In this document: positions 30,465-36,225 of the stretch, one piece after another
Numbering within the stretch: position 1 is the first letter of the stretch
How the letters are laid out: every line of letters begins with the position of its first letter
NCBI GenBank assembly: GCA_023439185.1
Contig: JAEXOR010000047.1
Coordinates: 1 to 36,225, forward strand
Length of the DNA stretch: 36,225 bases
Reading direction: 5' to 3'
Source of the DNA: Bacillota bacterium
Lineage (GTDB): Bacteria; Bacillota; Desulfotomaculia; Desulfotomaculales; Desulfallaceae
Position numbers and translations under genes: made by a program
The notes under the pieces: model-generated
The model's database searches: none
Told to the model about the DNA's origin: nothing
The model's input: only the letters and a program-made list of their open reading frames with translations

Positions 30465-32429
30465 TCGTTTGGGTATTTGATCTAAAATGTGCTGGATGGT
30501 GGGGAATTTATGGGTGGCGTGCGGGAAGGCCATGGCCAGGGCAAACCTTTCCTGGAAATCCGATTCCACGGCGGTTTCCACAAACTCCACGCTCCGGGCC
30601 ACTTCCTGGGCTTCCCTGCGCTTGCCCCGGTCCAGCAGCGCCAGCTTGGCGCCGTCGCCGGCCGCGTTGCCCACCGCCTGCACCTTCTCCAGGTCGCAGT
30701 CCGGGAACATGCCCATCACCAGGGCGCTTTCCTTTTCAATATAGCTGCCGAAGGCGCCGGCCAGGGTCACGCTGTCCACCGCGGTCACCCCGTACTTCTC
30801 CATCAGGTACTCGGCGCCGCAGTACAACGCTGACTTGGCCAGCTGCACCGCCCGGACGTCCCCCTGGGTAACCGTGATATCCTTACCAATGGACGTTTCC
30901 GCAGCCCAGGCCACCACGTATTCGGGTTTGCCGTCTTCGCCCCTGCGCACCCGCGAGAATTTCTCTTCCAGCTGCTTGATGTTGAAACGACCGCTCTTAT
31001 TGATAATGGCGGACTTGAACAGCTCGGCAATCACATCGATAATGGCCGAACCGCAGATCCCCTTGGCATCCGTTTTTTGCACCTGCGGGTACCATTCTTC
31101 CATCCCGATCACCTTATACGTGGGTTCCAGGGTTTCCGGATCAATTTGAATTCTTTCAATGGCCCCGGGTGCGGCCCGCATGCCGAACTTGATCTGGGCG
31201 CCCTCCAGGGCCGGTCCGGTGGCGCAGGAGGTGCACATCAATTTGGTGCCGTTGCCCACGTCAATTTCCCCGTTGGTCCCGATATCAATCAGCAGTCTGA
31301 CCTCTTCGGTTTGCTTGTAGGGTTCCTCGGCAATCAACACGCTCACATTGTCCGGCCCCACAAACCCGGCCTCCACCGGCAGGGTATGGACGTTGGCGCA
31401 TTTGTTCACTTTAATGCCCAGGTCCCGCGCTTTCAGGTCCAGGGAGCTTTTCACCCCGGCGGTGAAGGGTGACCGCCCCACAAATTTGGGGTCGATATTG
31501 AGGGCGATATGCTGCATCACCGTGTTGAATACAAGGGTGACTTCCATAATATCCGTGGGCTGCATCTCGATTTGTTTGGTCATCCGCTCGGCCAGGGTGT
31601 TCAAACCTTTGATGATGGCCTTGTGCATCCTTTCCAGCCCGTCGTCGTTCATCATGTGATAAGTGATCCGGGACAGCACGTCTTCGCCGTACCGGACCTG
31701 GGGGTTCATCATGGAGTCCCGGACCAGGGTTTCACCCGTCCGCAGGTCGCACAGGTAAGCCGCCACCGTGGTAGTGCCGATATCCACCGCCAGGCCCACC
31801 ACCGTCTCCACCAGTCCGGGCTCCACATGGATAATCTCCCTGTCGTCCCAGACGGTGGCGGTGACGCACCAGTTGCCGTCCCTGATTACATTGGGCAGCT
31901 GCAGCAGGCAGAAGTAATCGATGCCCAGATTTTCCGGCAGGCCGTATTTTTCATGCAGCGCTTCCCGGAGCCGCTCGTAATCGCCGTGATGGTCCTCCAG
32001 GGTGGCCGGCGTCAGTTCCACGTAATACTTGGTCACCGCCGGGTCCAGGTTAAAGACGCGCCCCTCTTTGCCGATCTCCAGGCAAATCTGCTTGGCGCCG
32101 CGGCTCTCCTCCGGAATAAAAATCAGCACATCGCCCTGGATTTTGGCTATGCAGGCCAGACGGTAATTATCCCCGATCATTTCCTCCGTCAGAAACTGAG
32201 ACTCCTCTTCGGGCTGGAATGCCGAAAGGTGCCCGGCCCGGGAATCAATATTGAACTTTTCAAAAAACCCCTCTTCCAGTTTCACTTTGCACTTGCCGCA
32301 TTTTTTAGCCCCGCCGCAAATGGCCTCAATATCCACTCCCAATTCCCGGGATGCTTCGAGGATTGTCTTGCCCTCCTGCACCCGGCCCCTCCGCCCGGAG
32401 GGTTGAAAGATTACCTGGTATTCATTCAT
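30462..32429 (-). CDS. Reductive activator of corrinoid proteins (RACo type)
   Basis: A 655-residue protein. Residues 1-95 are a 2Fe-2S ferredoxin domain with Cys38, Cys44, Cys47 and Cys93 (CGGAKKCGKCK and RLACIA). The rest is an ASKHA-type ATPase of the DUF4445 group, with DIGTTTVAAYL at 216-226 and LIDIGTNGE near 380. Such proteins use ATP to reduce the oxidised Co(II) corrinoid back to the active Co(I) state. Full length for the family. It lies between the corrinoid protein gene and the MtrH-like gene. Its stop codon is part of a heptamer repeat. Confidence 0.9.
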   Translation of the reverse strand: MNEYQVIFQPSGRRGRVQEGKTILEASRELGVDIEAICGGAKKCGKCKVKLEEGFFEKFNIDSRAGHLSAFQPEEESQFLTEEMIGDNYRLACIAKIQGDVLIFIPEESRGAKQICLEIGKEGRVFNLDPAVTKYYVELTPATLEDHHGDYERLREALHEKYGLPENLGIDYFCLLQLPNVIRDGNWCVTATVWDDREIIHVEPGLVETVVGLAVDIGTTTVAAYLCDLRTGETLVRDSMMNPQVRYGEDVLSRITYHMMNDDGLERMHKAIIKGLNTLAERMTKQIEMQPTDIMEVTLVFNTVMQHIALNIDPKFVGRSPFTAGVKSSLDLKARDLGIKVNKCANVHTLPVEAGFVGPDNVSVLIAEEPYKQTEEVRLLIDIGTNGEIDVGNGTKLMCTSCATGPALEGAQIKFGMRAAPGAIERIQIDPETLEPTYKVIGMEEWYPQVQKTDAKGICGSAIIDVIAELFKSAIINKSGRFNIKQLEEKFSRVRRGEDGKPEYVVAWAAETSIGKDITVTQGDVRAVQLAKSALYCGAEYLMEKYGVTAVDSVTLAGAFGSYIEKESALVMGMFPDCDLEKVQAVGNAAGDGAKLALLDRGKRREAQEVARSVEFVETAVESDFQERFALAMAFPHATHKFPTIQHILDQIPKR

Positions 32430-32473
32430 TCTTAAGACCCTCTCCTCCGAATGTGCGTTAGTGTCTGATATTC

Positions 32474-32506
32474 ACCCCTGCCCCCATACAGGGCGGGGGC
32501 AGGGGT
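32474..32506 (-). other. Strong hairpin between the corrinoid protein and its activator
   Basis: ACCCCTGCCCCC (32474-32485) pairs exactly with GGGGGCAGGGGT (32495-32506), 12 G-C-rich pairs around a nine-base loop. No U run follows, so it is not a standard terminator. It probably protects the corrinoid protein mRNA end and lets the activator be made in lower amount. Confidence 0.7.
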
Positions 32507-32531
32507 AAAACGCCTGAATATCCTTTAATAC

Positions 32532-33197
32532 CTAAATATCCTTCAGTGAAGCCACCATGTTAATGGCGTCCTGCAGAGCGTTGCTGGCATTGGGGGCATA
32601 ACCGTCGGCGCCCCACTTGTTGGCTATTTCCTCGGTCACCGGCGCTCCGCCAATCATAATCTTGGCCTTGGGGTTTTTCTCCTTGATCTGCTTAATGATG
32701 TCCTTCATCCCCACCATAGTGGTGGTCATCATGGCGGACAGGGCCACGATTTCAGATTCGGTCTTCAGCTGCTCCTCCACGAAATTCTCCAGGGGCACGT
32801 CCCGGCCCAGGTCGTGCACCGTGAATCCGGCGGCGTCAAACATCATCTTTACGATGTTCTTGCCGATATCGTGCACATCGCCCTGGACCACGCCCATCAC
32901 CACCTGGCCCTTGACCCTGGACTTGCTCTCGTCGCCCTTGAGCAGGGGGCGCAAGATATTCAGCCCGGCATACATGGCATCGGCGCACATCAGCAGTTCC
33001 GGCACAAAATATTCCTGCTCCTCGTAAAGCCGGCCGCACTCCTGCATCCCCACCACCAAACCGTCAAATACCGCCTTATGCGGATCAAGCCCTTCACTCA
33101 GGCCCGTGTTCACTGTATTGACAATGCCTTCCTCGTCATAGCTGACCACGCCGTCCGCCAGCGCCTTAAGCAGTTCCTGTTCCCTTTCCGGTGTCAT
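32532..33197 (-). CDS. Corrinoid-binding methyltransferase component
   Basis: A 221-residue corrinoid protein of the MtaC/MtbC/MtvC type. It carries the methyl group on cobalt between two methyltransferases. Seen: an N-terminal helical cap domain, then the B12-binding Rossmann domain with GDVHDIGKN (His109 is the lower cobalt ligand), SAMMTTTM near residue 155, and IGGAPVTEEIANKWGADGY. AAAGGGGA precedes the ATG. It lies 45 bases after the UroD-type methyltransferase gene, its likely partner. Confidence 0.92.
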   Translation of the reverse strand: MTPEREQELLKALADGVVSYDEEGIVNTVNTGLSEGLDPHKAVFDGLVVGMQECGRLYEEQEYFVPELLMCADAMYAGLNILRPLLKGDESKSRVKGQVVMGVVQGDVHDIGKNIVKMMFDAAGFTVHDLGRDVPLENFVEEQLKTESEIVALSAMMTTTMVGMKDIIKQIKEKNPKAKIMIGGAPVTEEIANKWGADGYAPNASNALQDAINMVASLKDI

Positions 33198-33241
33198 AAT
33201 GAAGCATCCCCTTTCAGTGTTTTTTCACATCAACAGGTAGT

Positions 33242-34315
33242 TTATTTATATACCCCGTATGTTTTGGCCGCTTCCACGATAGCCATGGCATTGAGCACGG
33301 TACCGTTGGGCGGGTACTCGCAGCCGGGCGCCAGAATAAAGCCGCCGTTGCAGTCCTTAAATGTTTCAATGCATTTCCTGGCCGCTTCCAGAGTATCTTC
33401 ATAGCTGTAGGACAGAGCCAATTCCGAAGGAGTCAGATACCCCAGGGTGACGATCTGGTTGCCCCACTTGGCGGCATGCTCTTCCCACGTCTTGCAGTCG
33501 TCCGCCGGGTAGGCGTGGGATATGCCCACGGGATCCAGCCATTTCTGCTGGACGTCGAAGTAAATGCCGTTACCGCAGTTATGCAGCAGCACCGGCAGGC
33601 CGGTGGACCGCATGGTGTCCATCACCTTCTTGGCGGAAGGACCTTCTATTTTTTCCCACATCGCCTTTCTCATAATGCTCTGAGACGCGTAAAGGGTGTC
33701 CTGCATCAGGGCGTGGGCGCCGGCTTCCGCCATGGCTTTGGCGTATTCGCACAACACATCGGCAATCACGTCCTCGGCGTACATCACGGCATCGGGGTAC
33801 TTCAGGCAATCCATGAACACCCGCTCATGCCCTCTCAGTTGGGAGAGCACGCCCAGCGGGCCGTAAATGAAGCCGGTAATGGCAACTTCCTTGCCAATTC
33901 TCTTGGACAGAATGTCAATCACTTTTAAAACCATGCTCATCCTTGGTGTTTCACGGGGGTTGATTCTCTCTATCTTGTAATAGTCGTCTTTACTCTTAAT
34001 CACCGGGTTATTAGTCTGGGTGTAAGCGGTGCTGTTGACCGGGTAAACCACTTCCTGACCCCAGTCGGCGCATTCCACGGACAGGTCGATTAACAGGACC
34101 AGGGCGTCGTCACCGATAACCCTTTGAGCCTGGATAAAAGACTCGGCGCACTCCTCCGCGTCCGTGGACCATTTTGGATAATCCACGCCCAGCATCCGCC
34201 GCGACGCGCCGTTAAACAGCGTGCATACCGGCACCCGGTCCGGCTTCTGTCTGCCCAGGGCGGCGGCTGTCCTTTCCAGCCCGGTCATTTGTTGGCCTTG
34301 AAATAAAGAAGCCAT
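33242..34315 (-). CDS. UroD-family corrinoid methyltransferase (first copy)
   Basis: A 357-residue protein of the methyltransferase branch of the uroporphyrinogen decarboxylase family. Seen: His245-x-Cys247 in LLHNCGNG and Cys332 in APGCEYPPNG, the metal ligands of this branch. By position directly before the corrinoid protein it is the substrate-specific methyltransferase (MT I) or the methyl-corrinoid:acceptor enzyme. O-demethylases of acetogens that act on methoxylated aromatics belong to this fold, so a methoxy-aromatic is a fair guess, but the substrate is not readable. GGGGAGG lies eight bases before the ATG. A short relic of this gene lies at 25153-25256. Confidence 0.85.
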   Translation of the reverse strand: MASLFQGQQMTGLERTAAALGRQKPDRVPVCTLFNGASRRMLGVDYPKWSTDAEECAESFIQAQRVIGDDALVLLIDLSVECADWGQEVVYPVNSTAYTQTNNPVIKSKDDYYKIERINPRETPRMSMVLKVIDILSKRIGKEVAITGFIYGPLGVLSQLRGHERVFMDCLKYPDAVMYAEDVIADVLCEYAKAMAEAGAHALMQDTLYASQSIMRKAMWEKIEGPSAKKVMDTMRSTGLPVLLHNCGNGIYFDVQQKWLDPVGISHAYPADDCKTWEEHAAKWGNQIVTLGYLTPSELALSYSYEDTLEAARKCIETFKDCNGGFILAPGCEYPPNGTVLNAMAIVEAAKTYGVYK

Positions 34316-34382
34316 TTTTAATACCTCCCCTGCTTAAAATTAGAACCTTAAGCAAACCAACTGTGCAAAGCCCGCATCAACT

Positions 34383-34943
34383 TCAATCCAGCAACAGTAT
34401 CTCTGTATAAATCACCTCCTTCGGATTATCAAGACCAAAGGGCAAACCTGCCTCCCCGGCAGTTTTAATGACGTCAATCCCCATGGCTTCCGCGCTGGGC
34501 CGCGCCTGGGACGGGTTTCGGCAGGGCAAACCGGAGCGGGCCCCCACGCATTCCTCACAGATGCGGCAGTTGGACGCCCCCAGACCGGTCGCAAAATAAA
34601 ACCCCAGCCCCAGGGCCTTTTTCTCCAGCTCGCCCAGCATAAGTTGCGCTTTTTTCTCGGTTTCGGTCAGTGTTTTTTCTTCTATGCCGTACGAAACAAC
34701 CTGGATCACCAGGGCGCAGGAATACCTGGCCAGCACGGACCTGAACTCCGTCACCGGCATGGTGTTGGGCGGGCAGCGCAAACTGTTCCCGTAATGCGGG
34801 CAGAAGGGAATCTGGCATTTCAGCCGCACCCTTTCGTCCACCACAATCTGATTGGCCTGGATCAACTCCGCCCGGTAGGCGCCCATGGCCAGGGCGCTGT
34901 TCCTCATTTCGGCAAACTTTTCAAACCTGCTCAGATCCATCAA
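34383..34943 (-). CDS. DUF2284 cysteine-rich metal-binding protein
   Basis: A 186-residue protein of the DUF2284 family. Seen: CQIPFCPHYGNSLRCPPN near residue 43 and CRICEECVGARSGLPC near residue 126, together seven to eight cysteines suited to bind an iron-sulfur cluster or zinc, and the family end LPFGLDNPKEVIYTEILLLD. DUF2284 genes often occur beside corrinoid methyltransferases; the role is not known. GGGAGG precedes the ATG and lies straight after a triple heptamer repeat. Confidence 0.8.
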   Translation of the reverse strand: MMDLSRFEKFAEMRNSALAMGAYRAELIQANQIVVDERVRLKCQIPFCPHYGNSLRCPPNTMPVTEFRSVLARYSCALVIQVVSYGIEEKTLTETEKKAQLMLGELEKKALGLGFYFATGLGASNCRICEECVGARSGLPCRNPSQARPSAEAMGIDVIKTAGEAGLPFGLDNPKEVIYTEILLLD

Positions 34944-34952
34944 GAACCTCCC

Positions 34953-34973
34953 GACTTTAGACTTTAGACTTTA
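34953..34973. repeat. Triple GACTTTA heptamer over a stop codon
   Basis: Three exact GACTTTA units fill 34953-34973. The last TTA is, on the minus strand, the TAA stop of the VWA gene, and the ribosome binding site of the DUF2284 gene follows directly. The array could vary in copy number and would change only the spacing between the two genes. Confidence 0.75.
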
Positions 34974-36225
34974 GACTGTTAATTTCTTATACAGTTCCGG
35001 CAGCTTGACGGGCAGCAGCTCAATATCGTCGATGACGATATAACCCACCGAGCCCATGATTTTTTCCAGGTATTCCTTGCCCTTGCGGTCCACGGTAATG
35101 CAAAAGGGGGTAATCAGCTTCATTTTGGCCTCGCTGATGGCCAGTCTGGAATCCTCCTGGGCGTAAAGCAGCTCGTCGCGCTGCAGCCAGGCCTTAAAAT
35201 CACCGTTTTCCTGCCCGGCGCAGTAATCAAAATCGTACGGCCGGCCGTCGCTGAGCAAAATCAGCAGCCGCACCGAGGCTTCAACGCCCTCCAGTTTACT
35301 TGCGGCATGCCTTACCGCCGCCCCCAGCCGAGTCTGCCCGCCGCTCTTTAATCCGCCGAACCGCTGCTTGGTCACCTCGCCGTGGGCTTCGCCAAATTCC
35401 TTGACCACGTAAAAATTAACCCGATCCCGGCCCTCGCTGTTAAAACCGTAAATGGCGTACTGGTCGCCCAGCACCTCCAGCGCCTCGGCCATAATAACCA
35501 CCGATTCCTTTTCCACGTCCAGGATGGTCTTACCGCTGTCCAGCACCTGGTCGGTGGAATTGCTTAAATCGATTAAAAAGGCCACCGCCACGTCCCGGAC
35601 GCGCTTGTCAATCCTGGTGTAAAACCCGCCCGTGACCATTACGCCCCTTTTGTTATCCACCCAGGCTTCCACCATGGCGTCCAAATCAACCTGGTCGCCG
35701 TCCTCCTGGCGGCGAAAACGCCTGAACCGGTCCGGTCTCAGCAGGGCGAAGTATCTTTTTAACGACGCCACCAAACCGTAGTGCCGCTCCAGGGTCTCCC
35801 GCACAAAGGCGCCCGAGCTGGGCCGTAGCGTAAACTCCCGCACCCTGGCCCAATCCGGCTTGTATCCACCCCGGGTGTAATCCCACTCGTCGTAATCCCG
35901 CACGGCCAGGCACGATTCGTTTTCTTCCCGGACGAAATCAGCCAGCAGGCCGGTTAAATATTCAATGTACGGCTCCTTATCCAGGCCGCCGGGGAGCGCT
36001 TTAATCACCGCCCGGCCATAATACTTGCCGCTTCCGGAACCCAGCTCGGCATATTTCCTTTCCACCGCCCGGGATACCGCCAGCAGAACCGGGCTCATCC
36101 CATTCCGGACTGCCTGCCGGTCCCAATCCCCATCCTGCATATCCGGGCTGTGCTCCCTGATATGCAGATACCACCGGGTGGCCAAACGCAGGCTGTCGGC
36201 GGCGCCCGCGCCGCCCGCCCCCACC
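34971..36225 (-). CDS. VWA-domain protein, NorD-like (5' end outside the window)
   Basis: At least 417 residues; the frame is open to the window edge and NorD proteins are longer, so the N-terminus is missing. Seen: a VWA domain with FLIDLSNSTDQVLDSG (metal-adhesion motif DxSxS), LGAAVRHAASKLEG, LLILLSDGRPYDFDY and the end PFCITVDRKGKEYLEKIMG, all typical of NorD. NorD acts with a MoxR-type ATPase (NorQ) to activate metal enzymes. The ATPase would lie beyond the right edge. The client is probably one of the corrinoid or metal enzymes in this operon rather than nitric oxide reductase, but this is inference. Confidence 0.82.
   Translation of the reverse strand, partial: VGAGGAGAADSLRLATRWYLHIREHSPDMQDGDWDRQAVRNGMSPVLLAVSRAVERKYAELGSGSGKYYGRAVIKALPGGLDKEPYIEYLTGLLADFVREENESCLAVRDYDEWDYTRGGYKPDWARVREFTLRPSSGAFVRETLERHYGLVASLKRYFALLRPDRFRRFRRQEDGDQVDLDAMVEAWVDNKRGVMVTGGFYTRIDKRVRDVAVAFLIDLSNSTDQVLDSGKTILDVEKESVVIMAEALEVLGDQYAIYGFNSEGRDRVNFYVVKEFGEAHGEVTKQRFGGLKSGGQTRLGAAVRHAASKLEGVEASVRLLILLSDGRPYDFDYCAGQENGDFKAWLQRDELLYAQEDSRLAISEAKMKLITPFCITVDRKGKEYLEKIMGSVGYIVIDDIELLPVKLPELYKKLTV

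Noticed and set aside
31509..32435. 308-codon open frame on the plus strand
   Set aside because: It is antisense to the corrinoid activator gene, which has clear ferredoxin and ATPase motifs; codon use of the plus frame is not protein-like.
34971..36225. True nitric oxide reductase operon at the right edge
   Set aside because: Only a NorD-like VWA protein is visible; no norB or norC is present, and the operon is one of corrinoid methyl transfer.

Overview
The window looks like chromosome from an anaerobic, endospore-forming, Gram-positive bacterium of the Peptococcaceae / Desulfotomaculum-Pelotomaculum type. The evidence is two CotF-like spore coat genes, strong AGGAGG ribosome binding sites with frequent TTG and GTG starts, a soluble methyl-accepting protein typical of Firmicutes, and corrinoid methyltransferase genes. 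This placement is an inference; no rRNA or other marker gene is present.

Positions 1-9000 (minus strand) hold a complete bbs-type operon in the order bbsA-B-C-D-E-F-G-H. It encodes the modified beta-oxidation that converts benzylsuccinate-type fumarate adducts to benzoyl-CoA-type products and succinyl-CoA. Two paralogous small zinc-ribbon genes and a lone fumarase beta subunit follow it. A divergent sigma-54 activator with a PrpR-like sensor domain lies at 9301-11277.

From 23851 down to 11353 (minus strand) is a second long unit. It has the subunits of a fumarate-adding glycyl radical enzyme of the benzylsuccinate synthase family (gamma, alpha, beta and an extra gamma-like small protein), then the radical-SAM activase, a MoxR ATPase and a VWA protein. 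These are followed by genes not usual for such operons: a soluble chemoreceptor, an amidohydrolase, an epimerase, a TPR/DUF4125 protein and a DUF4037 nucleotidyltransferase-like protein. Both operons start from the same 15-base sigma-54 promoter core, with arrays of TTTCA-N4-TGAAA sites upstream. This gives a self-contained regulon: activator, synthase and beta-oxidation. Three substrate-pocket positions of the synthase differ from the toluene enzyme, so the true substrate may not be toluene.

Positions 24277-25548 hold two spore coat genes (plus strand), a perfect 46-bp palindrome, a decayed fragment of a nearby methyltransferase gene, and a cobalamin riboswitch with its own promoter and terminator but no gene behind it. 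Positions 25549-36225 (minus strand) hold corrinoid-dependent methyl-transfer genes: VWA/NorD-like (cut by the window edge), DUF2284, two UroD-family methyltransferases, a corrinoid protein, a reductive activator (RACo type), an MtrH-type methyltransferase and a PNPOx-like protein. A second cluster has DUF6951, a DUF6951-DUF1638 fusion, a cob(I)alamin adenosyltransferase and a small glutaredoxin-like gene. That last gene appears to read through an in-frame UGA as selenocysteine three residues before its true stop.
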